Origin: Calonectria ilicicola
Taxonomy: Eukaryota; Ascomycota; Sordariomycetes; Hypocreales; Nectriaceae
Direction: 5' to 3'
Length of the DNA: 64,000 bases
Assembly: GCA_020809705.1 (NCBI GenBank)
Contig: CP085836.1
Location: 1,178,001 to 1,242,000 of the forward strand
Shown: positions 13,430-24,700 of the stretch, piece after piece
Layout of the letters: each line of letters begins with the position of its first letter
Numbering within the stretch: the first letter of the stretch is position 1
The notes under the pieces: model-generated
The model's database searches: none
What the model saw: only the letters and a program-made list of their open reading frames with translations
Told to the model about the DNA's origin: nothing
Position numbers and translations under genes: made by a program

Positions 13430-16205
13430 GTTATTTAACCTCATGAAAACCACCCTACCAGATGGACAACCAAGGACCACTGTAGACCCAAAAATGCCTG
13501 TGTGTTCGCCGCGAAATGAGTGGGGAAGAGAAATCTGCCGGTCATTCCTCTATAATATCCAACGGCCATCTTCACTAATTCCAACGCCATCTGGTTCGTA
13601 GGATGATCGAATGCTCAGTCCGTTAGATGAAGCAGGAATTTGAATGCCAACATTTCCTCGACGTGTAAGAATGAGCTGACCGGAATGATCGAAACCCACG
13701 AAGGACTCAGGAAGTTCTTGTATTTCGTGAGTTAGAATTCCATCGCTGATACGCCATATTCGGAGACTTCGATAGTCTTTCGAGGCAACAAGAATGCCGC
13801 CCAATGAAAAGGCCATTCTATAGACTGCGGCTTTATGGCCCTTTAACTCGCGTACACAAGAGCCATCATTAAGACACCAAATGCGAGCCGCGGAATCAGA
13901 GGCGCCTGATGCAACGAAAATCCCATCAGGCGAAAAGGAAGCGTATTCGACATTGCCCTCATGACCCGAAAACCTTTGTATGGCACCCGTATCGCTGTAC
14001 CATACCATAAGCACTGGATCGCTCAGGGTTAATGCTGCGAGCTTGCTATTGGGCAAGAAGGCTATCGATGCTGAACCAATTTTATTGGAGCCTTTGAATT
14101 CACCAACGCAAATTCCATCATTTCGGCGCCAGACGAATACTGCTCCGTATTGTGTGGGCTTAATTGAAGCAATAAGCGTGTTGCCAGGTGAAAATACCAC
14201 TAAAGATGTGCCTTTATGATTCACGACCTTTTCTAGATGTGTGTCATCTGTATGCCAAATCCGGATATCATGCAATGAAGTTGACGCTATAGCTTACCAT
14301 CAGAGGAAAATGGCACACAAGATACTTCATGTTGATGGCCCTTCAGCTGTTTTATAGGAGTGCTGTTGTTACTGTCCCAAATAATAATTGTTTTATCCCA
14401 GGACGCCGAGGCCACAAGATGGCCTTTGGGCGATACGACAATCGACGATACCCGCTTCTTGTGGCCCTTAAACCTCTGTACGTGGGTGTTATCAGAGCGC
14501 CAGATTCGGATTGTTTCATCGTCTGAGCCTGAAGCTATAAGCTTTCCATCATGGGAAAATGTCACTGATGCTGCCCGATTTCTATGGCCTCTAAGCTCGT
14601 GTGTATTGATGCCATCACAAATACGTCGTATACGAATTACTGAATCGCCTGGGGCCGAGGCCAGCAATCTACTATCAGGTGAAAAGGCTACCGAGCTTAT
14701 CCAGCCCCCATCACCCTCAAATACATGCATGCAGGCGCCATTATCACTACGCCAAATCCTAACTGTCTAATCCTGTGATGCTGAGGCTATGAGTTTACCA
14801 TTAGAAGAGAATGCGGCTGAAGTTGTTGGCTTTGTGTGGCCGCTCAGCTGTTGCATGTGAGTACTACTACCGCTACTCTCCCAAATACTAACTGTTTTGT
14901 CCCAGGAGGCTGAGGCAATATGTTTGCTATCGGGCGAAAAGGCTACTGATGTTACTCCTCCATTATAGCCCCGAAACTTCTGCATGCAGATGCCATTATC
15001 GCTGTGCCAGATCCAGACCGTCATATCTTCTGAGACTGTGGCTATGAGTTTGCCATCAGGTGAGAATGCCACGGAAGTTACTGAACTTTGGTGACCTAAA
15101 AGTTCTCGAACGCAGGTGCCATCATCGATGGGCCAAATTCTAACCGTTTTATCACGTGAAGTCGAGGCCAAAAGTGTGCCGGCCGGTGCAAAAGCTAAAG
15201 ATACCACCCAATCCTTGTGGTCCTTGAGCTCCCGCACGCAAGTACCATCATCGCTGCGCCAGAGCTGGATCGTAAGTTTGCGTGAAGCCGAAGCCACAAG
15301 CTTGCTGTCGGGAGAGAAGGCAACGGACAATATAGCGCCGCGAAGGCCTTCCAGGACCGATTGACAGTTATCCCAATGATCCTCTGGTTCCGGTGCGAGC
15401 GATATCCAATCTGGGATCTGGGTCTTAAAGGTTTCTCGAATAATGCTGTTATTAGGCGATAATAAAAGCATGAAGAATATAACTGAAGAGGCGTGGCATC
15501 TATTTGTGCTAAGTTAGACTGTATGAATTATAAACAATCCTGCAGAAAGTTTATTAACACTTCGTCTTCCTCTGCCTGTTCGTGATCATCAATATATATA
15601 CATTTTAAAATTGTGCTTTGGGCGCAACTTACAATTGATGTTAATTTCAGTTGTCTGATGATATTAAAGCTATCTAGGGCTTTGCCCATCAGACTCAATG
15701 CCTCTAGCCAGTGTAGAAAATGATTCAGCAGGAATTTATAAACTCTGCTATCATTAGCAGAAACATTTCCTTGTTGTCTGTGATGGACCCAGTAAAGACA
15801 GGCATATTGCACTTCATGAGGTATTCCCAAGAGTAATCTTGGGGCATCAAGAACAAATCGACTTGTTCCCGGTTTTACCAGCTCGCATATGTCCATCCGC
15901 AAATGCTTATTCATAATATCAACGCAATTTAAAGTCATTTTTCCATGAGTCCCTTTTTCATCAATCCAAAAGGAACTTGTTTCCTTTTTTTCAGGATCAA
16001 CTAGAAAATCGCGGAAGGATAGATGAAAGAGCTTGACTAGTAATTGTTCGGATGATGGAATGCTGAGGACAAAATGCAGCAAGTCTAGCAGGTCATCTAT
16101 TTGCTCTTTAGGGATCTTTAGGATTTCTGCCAGGGCGATTATTGATAAAGGACGCGCAAGAATCACGAAAACTCGACCTAGGAGCACAACTTCAACAATT
16201 TTCAT
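13430..16205 (-). pseudogene. NACHT-WD40 (HET-E/HNWD-like) receptor remnant, N-terminus missing
   Basis: Fungal NACHT-WD40 proteins act in non-self recognition and cell death. From 16205 leftwards the sequence carries the helical region that follows the NACHT ATPase (LARPLSIIALAEILKIP; LLVKLFHLSFRDFLVD; VQYACLYWVHHR; LNHFLHWLEALSLMGK), then about 13 WD40 units ending in GSTVVLGCPSGRVVFMRL near 13440. The P-loop and everything upstream are absent. Lesions seen: TAA at the end of the helical block (about 15530-15528), a frameshift near 15475, TAG near 14769-14767, a one-base frameshift near 14283, and TAG at 13552-13550 where relatives have Trp. The WD40 units are diverged from one another, unlike recently homogenised HNWD arrays, so this copy has been dead for some time. 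No partner effector gene is adjacent. Confidence 0.85.
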
Positions 16206-18019
16206 GATGATGTGGTCTCCTCAATTCTTTCCCCCATGCTTTTCATCATGTGGTACTTCCTCAGGTACAACAGCTTAGCGGTTCCATTATTACACATCAC
16301 CAGCTAGAATATGACCACAGAACTCAATGAGGACATGTTGGAGACTTGGACCCCATGCTTAATGAAGCGTGGTCCTAATTAAGTGGAAATTATCGAATGA
16401 GACGCCATAGCGCGCGACTAGGGTGACTGCAGAATTCTTGGTGGACAACCTGTTGAAGCTGATCGTGAAGGTCTTGATCCAGTCGACGAAGGACCACAAC
16501 ACAGACTTCAGGTTCAAAGCTCTTAAGGATGGGACTCTTATTCGTCCTAATACAGTTCAACGCCAGCCTGTTGCACATCTAGCGTATCAGATCTAGCACC
16601 CGAGGTACAACATAGACTACTCACACCTAGGCGAGATGTTCAACATGGGCATCTGGAAGATGCATGAGGAGTCTAGTACAAGCAGGGACGAATCGAGATA
16701 ATGGTGGTTTATCCAATCGAGGTGTCATCCAATCGTTTCTTGTCCATGACCGCTGCAAGATGAAGAGGGCCAAGGTCTTGGAAGGCAGCATACTATCGAT
16801 CATCAACCACAATGAGAGCTAGATCAAAGCCCCTTGCTTGGCTACTTTAATAGCACTCCATTTTCACCCCAGAGGAAGGTGGTCTCGAACGAGTGGATGG
16901 TATAACTAGACGACACCAAACCCGTGACCAGCGCCGATGCGAACAAGTACTCGAGGGCGAATTAGGATTCAATATGCTTCTTGATCATAGCTCAGTAGCT
17001 GAACCTATCCCGAAACCGGACGACGTCAAGATAATCAGTGGTCAGGAAGAACGATGGCTAGGGCGTGATGGAGGTGCTGAGGCATAACATCAAAAACCCA
17101 GACCTCCACTCACTCCTCTACAGATACATGAGCACCGATGGAAGGCTCTTCACGTTAGCAGGGACCTCAAAGGACACTCTCTGCGACGCGGTCGCCAGGA
17201 AGTCGGCGCACATGGTCTACTGCTACACCGCCTTGATCGTCATGTCCATGAACATAACACTCGACATGAGCCTGGTAAGCGGGTTCGATGAAGAGCAGGT
17301 TGAGGGTAGGTTAGTCATGAAGCACAAGCCCCGACGCTACAAGAGCGACGTGGCCCTCAACGGTAACTCACCGTATGTCCAGGTGATGTCGACGTTGGGC
17401 ACCTAAACCGACACGTGCCTCATGACCAATATCTCCATGGACAGGAGCAATCTTCTGATCTAGATCGGGTCACCAATGTGATGAGGCACAGGGACTTGAT
17501 CATAATGAGAGACGAGACCAAGAAGACTCTATTGAGATTGAGATCAGTCCAATACAGGCTTATCAAATGGAGGCCGAGGGATATGGGCGCCGACGCAAGG
17601 GCAACCACCTGTCGACCGTTATCCTGATCAAGAAGTGTAGGGTGTCATGAGACGATTCGTTAGAGATTAACGGATTACTCATCGTTGGGAAGGGCATCTC
17701 TCCGCTGGGAGATGAAGTGTCCGAGACGCCTGGAGACAAAACCTACCGTCTCCAAAGGCCACGTCCGAAAGGCAGTTGATCAAAACCCCTGTCTCACGCT
17801 CACAATCTTCAAAGATGGCCGACCAGAGAGCTTCAAAATAAGAGCGGTCTCGCATGCTAATAAATAACTAGATCGGGACAGCGACGATTAAAACTTTATA
17901 TTTAGTACACAAGTAACTCCAGGACGTCTCAGCCTTCATATCCGGGCTCCTCAAAAATGCCGACCAATGCATCCAGACCAACCGAAACTCCAACCATTCA
18001 TATATAATTTCGTATCATA
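16206..18019. other. No recognisable gene; fairly open but unidentified sequence
   Basis: Several medium open frames lie on the + strand (16893-17087, 17065-17406, 17415-17627, 17685-17867) and two on the - strand (16390-16578, 16627-16812). Composition is coding-like, yet no frame continues for long and no motif is recognisable. It could be a decayed transposon or gene. The missing N-terminal half of the neighbouring NACHT-WD40 gene is not here, so the truncation is probably a junction with this unrelated block. Confidence 0.4.
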
Positions 18020-19550
18020 TCATGACCCAATCAAAGGGTATCCATCATAAGATGGCCACTCGGATACCAGTGTCCGCAGCCATGGCCAGTACTCATCTCT
18101 CACCCATTGACGCAAAACTTGCAATGTACAAATAATCTGATAAATTCCCTTTGAACTTGAAGTGGACCCAAATGTCACCTTTTGCCAAAGCAGGGTCTTC
18201 TCTCCTTGACGTGTGGTAATGACCAGGTGCCAATCATGACCCTGAATGATGATGCCGGGTAAATATTCGGGAAGCTGTGAAGATTGGGCTTCGAGGCCTA
18301 ACCCACCCTGGGGTGTGTTTTCCATGGCCTCTGTCTGCGAGTCAACCGCGGGTTGCTGTTGATCGGCTCTGGATGGTTCATTTGTTGCATGCTGCTTCAT
18401 TCTCAACAGCCGTCTTAGAAACTCCCAATGCGCAGCATTCCATACGCCCATCTGCAGCCTGGCATTATCCCATCCCTCGCCTGTTCTCTTAGTTTCGATA
18501 CTGATGGCAATTGGCCGATTGCGCAGTGTGCTCAGGTTGGTATGATTGAATGTTCCTTGTGGCGTAGCAGCACTCAGGCTTATTATAGTACGTGAAGCGT
18601 GCGTATGCTCCTCATCGCAAGTCGGCTCGATGTATACACAGAAATCGACTTTTTTGTGTGATAAATTGGTTAGGTGATAATCAGTGATGATGGATGCGAT
18701 GGTGCTAAGGTAGCATGATGGCGGTTAGCACAAGGGCCAGTAGGGAGAGTTGTGGAGATGGCATAGATGCTCACCTTGATCTGAAATTGACAAGTTGGCC
18801 TGCGCCGACGCTATTCGTAGGCCGCAGGGCAGCTTCCAGGACTCGATGATGAACCTCAGTGTTCCAATCCGCCTCTGAGCTGCTATTGGTGTTGCAAAAG
18901 GCGGCTTGGTAAAGGATCTTATGAACAGCATCAGGAGGAGGCGTGGCGCCGAGCTCGTGACGCTGGTCCGAGAAGTGCATGTCGCTGACGACTTTTCTCC
19001 GCGCCCATTTCCAGTCGCAGTATGTTTCGCCGCTCACGTCCAGCTCATCAAAGACATGGCGTTCAGATGTTGGAAGGATGCCTTGTCCCGCAGATATCAG
19101 ATCAATCTTGTCGAGGAGTGTCTCCAAAGACGGTGGTTTGTGGTGAAAACTGCTCAGCTCTCGCGGCAAGACACCTCTCGGATTGCGCTCGAGCTCGTTC
19201 AATTGCTTTGATGGAGAGGAGTGCCCTGAGTAGTTGGAGGATTGATATTGGGATCTCGACGACGGCAAAGAGTAACTGGACTCGCTTCGTGGGGCCTTGA
19301 TACGTCGTCTGTTATGCGCGCGAGGAGTTATTTGATCATTTGCATCGTCGACATACCCGCGTTTCTCGGGGCTCGAGTCGCGATCGAGCGAATGTATACT
19401 GCTGCTGCTACGCGACGTTTCTGGGGTGGGGAGATTTAATCGCCGTCGTTTTCGAAGTGGCTTGTACTCTTTCAAGATTCGTTCAACTGCATCTACATGC
19501 GCATCCGCGATAGTCTGTAGCCAAGCATAAATTGCTTGGTCCGGCGACAT
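18020..19550 (-). CDS. PD-(D/E)XK nuclease-like domain protein (fungal family)
   Basis: The gene belongs to a fungal-expanded family with a restriction-endonuclease-like fold; its role is not known. The start is chosen at the ATG at 19550 (MSPDQAIYAWLQTI), the usual start of the family. Exon 1 is 19550-18775, intron 18774-18705 (70 bp, GTGAGC...CCTTAG), exon 2 18704-18020; the frame is kept across the splice. The first 110 residues are a basic, serine-rich tail. The predicted active-site residues are intact: VDFCVYIEP (Asp) and AISIETKRTGEGW (Glu-x-Lys), followed by the family blocks LPEYLPGIIIQGHDWHL and LLWQKVTFGSTSSSKGIYQI, and a C-terminal LRQWVRDEYWPWL. There is no stop or frameshift, in contrast to most neighbours. 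It is separated from the intact NB-ARC-TPR gene by about 2.2 kb of LTR debris. Confidence 0.88.
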
Positions 19551-19764
19551 TATTGTGGTTTGGACATGCGACGTCGAGCCGCACCACATGCTCTCCTCCC
19601 ATCTTGACATCATGGTGTTTGGGTCGTTTGTTGTCAAGCCAACCAGCCACTAGCACAAGGCGGATTAGCATTAGTCCGGCGGCCCACCCGGCCCACTGGG
19701 TCAGAGAAAAAAGTCGCCCCCGCCCCATCAACTTTAGTGGGTTTGAAGTACCGTGTGTTAAATT
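19551..19764. other. Short upstream region of the PD-(D/E)XK gene
   Basis: The sequence just upstream of the chosen start stays open in the same frame to about 19637 without an ATG further out than 19613, so a slightly longer N-terminus (ATGs at 19613 and 19610) is possible. No promoter element stands out. The LTR-derived palindrome begins at 19765. Confidence 0.35.
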
Positions 19765-19908
19765 TGTAAAAGCAGCGGGGATCCACATCGTCGCCGCTTT
19801 TGGGACCACGATGAGCTAGTCCTAGAACGTCACATCAAGCCCGCATTCCAGGACTAGCTCATCGTGGTCCCAAAAGCGGCGACGATGTGGATCCCCGCTG
19901 CTTTTACA
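19765..19908. repeat. Palindrome of two truncated LTR ends, head to head
   Basis: The left arm (19765-about 19835, starting TGTAAAAGCAGCGGGGATCC) is the reverse complement of the right arm (about 19850-19908, ending GGATCCCCGCTGCTTTTACA). Both arms match the 3-prime part of the complete solo LTR at 19914-20118. The arms would form a long hairpin of about 60 bp. The right arm abuts the GAGTG target duplication of the next LTR, so that LTR landed directly beside or in this older copy. Confidence 0.8.
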
Positions 19909-19913
19909 GAGTG

Positions 19914-20118
19914 TGTTAGAACACGGGTTACAATTGCAGTAACATAAGGTGCGGACACTCAATTAAGGTCTCTATGATCAATCTATCCCTTATATATCCT
20001 TCTGTAACTGTTCCTGCTGCTTCCGGCGATGCCTGAATCCGGGCTTGATGTGACGCTCTAGGACTAGCTCATCGTAGCCGCAAAAGCGGCGACGATGTGG
20101 ATCCCCGCTGCTTTAACA
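19914..20118 (+). mobile_element. Solo LTR, family A, with 5-bp target duplication
   Basis: A 205-bp sequence begins TGTTAGAACACGGG and ends GCTGCTTTAACA (TG...CA ends). It is flanked by GAGTG at 19909-19913 and GAGTG at 20119-20123. This is the signature of an LTR retrotransposon reduced by recombination between its two LTRs. It contains a CTTATATATCC tract that may be part of the LTR promoter. Short LTRs of this form with TGTTA...ACA ends resemble Copia elements, but with no internal region the superfamily is a guess. Confidence 0.85.
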
Positions 20119-20390
20119 GAGTGTGGTACTCTAGGGTAGCGAGGCAGATGCAACGAGAACCTTTCTCATACCTGACCCGTCTTGTAATCACGGTATTTCA
20201 GAGCTGATTTCTTTCTGAGGATTTTGAGATTATCTCAAGACTTTTATCTTTTTTCTAGTTGATAAATTTATCTGACAAAGAGGCGAGTCTCACAAATGGG
20301 CTACCTTCTTGATTACAATACGCTATAAGAATTACAAGTTAAGCTCATTACTAACCCAACATATAGATTCTCAGCTAGCGAGCTCCTGGC

Positions 20391-20605
20391 TGTGAGGATG
20401 TGGGACCAAGAGGACCAATCTGGACGCGCGTACCAAATGCGTACTAGCGCAGGCACTATAGGGCAAGGACGCCCACAATAGCATTATGTCGTGAGCGCAG
20501 ACGAACAGTTCTACTGTTCGTTAAGTTGAAGTCTTCGTAATAAGAACAGAGGTCTATTGCGGTCACATTCGTGCTTCACCCCGGTCGTGAATCCAGTTCG
20601 TTACA
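20391..20605 (+). mobile_element. Solo LTR, family B, copy 1, with 5-bp target duplication
   Basis: A 215-bp sequence begins TGTGAGGATGTGGG and ends AGTTCGTTACA. It is flanked by CTGGC at 20386-20390 and CTGGC at 20606-20610. It contains an internal inverted motif GAACAGTTCTACTGTTC. It is closely related to the copy at 27639-27868. No primer-binding site or internal coding region follows, so it is a solo LTR. Confidence 0.85.
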
Positions 20606-20747
20606 CTGGCTCCAGCGTTTTTACAAAAGCCATCATCCCTTTTGCAACTCCCCACACCTTCCATGTTCCAAGCCAAAAAGGGTATTTTCTCAAAATGGCT
20701 AGAAATGTTACCACGTCTTTCGCTGTTTCCCACACCCCATATGCTCG

Positions 20748-20960
20748 TGTAAGACTGTGGGTGTGGGAAACCAATCAAGCTGCATGCGTAGCGTGCATCG
20801 AAGCGTGAGACATTGTAGGGCAAGAATGCTCACAAGAACATTATGTAGTGAGCGCAGACGAACAGTTCTAGTGTTCATCAAGTGGAAGTCTTGCATAGAG
20901 AACAGGGATCTATTGAAGCCCATTGGTGCGCCGCCCTAGTCATGAATCCAGTTCGTTACA
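20748..20960 (+). mobile_element. Solo LTR, family B, diverged copy 2
   Basis: A 213-bp sequence begins TGTAAGACTGTGGG and ends GTTCGTTACA, flanked by GCTCG at 20743-20747 and GCTCG at 20961-20965. It aligns with copy 1 over its whole length but differs at many positions in its first 70 bp, so it is an older insertion. The perfect target duplication nevertheless supports the boundaries. Confidence 0.8.
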
Positions 20961-20965
20961 GCTCG

Positions 20966-21766
20966 AAGCTGAAACAAGCATTTGCGTAAAATGGCCAGAA
21001 ACCCATGAATATCTACCCTCTCGGAATCTTGTAAGCCGCGGTCTTGGAACACAACAGCGAGAGCTAGGTCAAGTACAAGACGACCAAAGTAATTGGTGTC
21101 AAGAAGCTCGACAGCAGTGCACATGGAATGCAATAGCAATGTTGCCCAAAAGCAAAGGAGGACAAAGATAAAAATTGCGACATTTAACCACGTGGATTGT
21201 CGCCCCCGAATATTGCCTCCAAGTTTTTGAAATCGTCAATTTTGTCGACAGCATATTTCCACAAAGGCTCGCCACCGCAGAATTTCACCAGTGCTGCAGG
21301 GATTTGGCCGCCGAAAAAAGACTAGAGTTTTTCGATGATGGCCATTATTGTTTGCCTATTGCTACAATGGGAGCCGAAACGTGTGTCGTTTTCTCTGGAT
21401 GTCAAACAACTCACCGCACGGACGATATTTAGCATTGTGGCTATACACAGTGCGAATAACGACTTACGAAATGGTCTTTCGCCGGGATCATAGTTAGCCC
21501 GTTTCCCACTTGAGAAAATTCCTGCCTATCAAACCACAAGAATAATAACCACACATGTACACGTATGACAACGAGGCTGGCGGCTAGACTACGGACATTC
21601 AAAAACCCCTCAAACTGCGGGTCCTCTGACATCTACACAATGAACAATCCTGATGCTGCCTACGCGGAACTCAAGAGTCACGGTTTATTAACAGTAAGAT
21701 TATAATCGCAACTACGCTTATGGTCTTGATAAACCTGTTTTCCAGTACTTTTGCTAGCATCTAAAG
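20966..21766. other. Leader region of the NB-ARC-TPR gene
   Basis: No recognisable gene. A short open frame starts at the ATG at 21641 (MNNPDAAYAELKSHGLLT). It runs into a possible intron of about 48 bp (GTAAGATT at 21695 to TTCCAG at 21743). If spliced, this upstream frame ends within a few codons, before the receptor start at 21767. It could be a regulatory upstream ORF; without transcripts this is only a suggestion. Confidence 0.35.
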
Positions 21767-24700
21767 ATGAGCGAGGTATCATTTCATGGCCCCATTTACG
21801 GTCGCAATGTCTTTGCTGGGAACACAATCAATGGACGAAATGTCCAGGTTAATCTATCACCTGGTCTGTGAACGCTTCCCTATTTGATTCGACCTAGCTA
21901 ATATCTATGTGGTTCAAAGACCGACCTGACACACCTCCGAACCCGTCATCAACCAGCATCCCTTTCAGCCGTGACCCAAACTTCGTCCCTCGTGGTGACA
22001 TCCTTGACACCATCCATAAGCTATGCTCTCAGCCTGCAGGACGTGCAGCACTTGTCGGCTTAGGGGGAGTTGGGTAGGATTTAAAATGAATAGAAGAAAC
22101 TTCTACTAACACAAGAGCAGAAAGTCACAATTGGCCATTGAATACGCCCATCAGTTAAAAGATCGAAACGATGTGGGAGAACAACAAACATGGGTATTTT
22201 GGGTCCATGCTAGTACAATTGCAAGGATTGAAGAATCCTTTAAAGTAATTGCAAATATAACAAAGATTCCTGGCAGGGACCAGCCAAATGCTAATATCAA
22301 GGACCTTGTCTATGGCTGGCTTAGTAATGAAGCTAAAGGAAGATGGTGTATTATACTGGACAGTGCTGACGACTTCGACGTGTTATTCAGCAAAGATAAT
22401 CCAGATGACCGGTCGCTAGCATTATATCTACCACAAAGTCGAAACGGATCAATCCTCATCACTACACGAAATCGGGACCTAGCCTATAGGCTGACTAGTA
22501 ACGACCGTGGTATTGTCGAAGTTGGTCCGATGATTGAGACAGATGCCCTAAAGCTCCTGGAGAATAGATTAGGGCAGGTTTCAACAGCGAGCGCAGCCGC
22601 TAATCTTGTACAAGTACTTGATTATATCCCACTTGCCATTACTCAAGCCGCTGCTTATTTGCAAGCAAGACCACGAATTACAATAGACAAGTATCTGGCT
22701 GAATTTCGAGATAGCGAGAAAAAAAGAATCAGGCTTCTAGACCATGATGCTGGGGATATCCGGCGAGATGGAGGAGCATCTAACACCATCCTTACAACCT
22801 GGCAAATATCATTCATCTATATCAGCTCCAAGAGACATTCTGCAGCAGATCTACTCTCGCTGATGAGTTTCTTCAATCGACAAGGAATACCAGAATGGCT
22901 ACTTAAGTCATCTAGGGGAACAATCGATAATACAGTGCAGAGTCAGACTGAGAGCACAGATTCAGATTCGGATTCAGAGTCTGAAAATGATCATGATGCA
23001 GATTATGAGTTTGAAGAGGATATAAAGACCCTAACAGACTTTTCCCTAATTATCGTCACAAAAGAGAATACATTTGAAATGCATGGGCTTGTGCAATTAT
23101 CTACAAGAAGATGGCTAGAAGACAGTTCTTATGAGGTATATAAGGAAAGGTATATTGTTTTAATGAACAAATGGTTTCCAAGTGGGGAATATGAAACATG
23201 GAATGATTGCAAAGTTCTATTTCCACATATTGAAGAAGCGGTCAATAATAGGCCGAAGGATAAAGATATTAAAGAGATATGGGCAAATCTTCTACAAAGA
23301 GGTGGGTGGTATGCATTTTTACAAGGGATATATAGAACGGCAGAAGATATGCTTTACAAGGCAAAAAGGGTGCAAGAAAGAGGGTTAGGTATCGAAGATG
23401 CGGAAACTCTAGTAACTATATCATGTCTTGCATCAACATATATGAACCAAGGCCGATGGGAAGAGGCAGAGAAGCTATTTGTGCAAGTGATGGAGACTTG
23501 CAAGACCAAGCTAGGAATTGACCATCCTCATACACTGGCCAGCATGAACAATCTTGCATCAACATACGGGAACAAAGGCCGATGGGAAGAGGCAGAGAAG
23601 CTGTTTGTGCAAGTGATGGAGACTTGCAAGACCAAGCTAGGAGTTGACCATCCTTATACACTGGCCAGCATGAACAATCTTGCATCAACATACGGGAACA
23701 AAGGCCGATGGGAAGAGGCAGAGAAGCTAGAGGTGCAAGTGATGGAGACTTGCAAGACCAAGCTAGGAGTTAACCATCCCTCTACACTGGCCAGCATGAA
23801 CAATCTTGCATCAACATACAGGAACAAAGGCCGATGGGAAGAGGCAGAGAAGCTAGAGGTGCAAGTGATGGAGACTTGCAAGACCAAGCTAGGAGTTAAC
23901 TATCCTGATACACTCACTAGTATGGCTAATCTTGCATCAACATACAGCAACCAAGGCCGATGGGAAGAAGCAGAGAAGCTAGAGGTGCAAGTGATGGAGA
24001 CTCGCAAGACCAAGCTAGGAGTTGACCATCCTGATACACTGACCAGTATGGGCAATCTTGCATCAACATATATGAACCAAGGCCGATGGGAAGAGGCAGA
24101 GAAGCTATTTGTGCAAGTGATGGAGACAAGCAAGACTAAGCTAGGAGTTGACCATCCTGATACACTGACCAATATAGGCAATCTTGCATTAACATACGGG
24201 AACCAAGGCCGATGGGAAGAAGCAGAGAAGCTATTTGTGCAAGTGATGGAGACAAGCAAGACTAAGCTAGGAGTTGACCATCCCTCTACACTGAACAGTA
24301 TGGGCAATCTTGCATCAACATGTATGAATCAAGGCCGATGGGAAGAGGCAGAGAAGCTATTTGTGCAAGTGATGGAGACTCGCAAGACCAAGCTAGGAGT
24401 TGACCATCCCTCTACACTGACCAGTATGGGCAATCTTGCATCAACATATATGAACCAAGGCCGATGGGAAGAGGCAGAGAAGCTACAGGTGCAAGTGATG
24501 GAGACAAGCAAGACCAAGCTAGGAGTTGACCATCCCTCTACACTGACCAGTATGGGCAATCTTGCATTAACATACAGGAACCAAGGCCGATGGGAAGAGG
24601 CAGAGAAGCTATTTGTGCAAGTGATGGAGACAAGCAAGACTAAGCTAGGAGTTGACCATCCTGATACACTGACCAGTATGGGCAATCTTGCATTAACATA

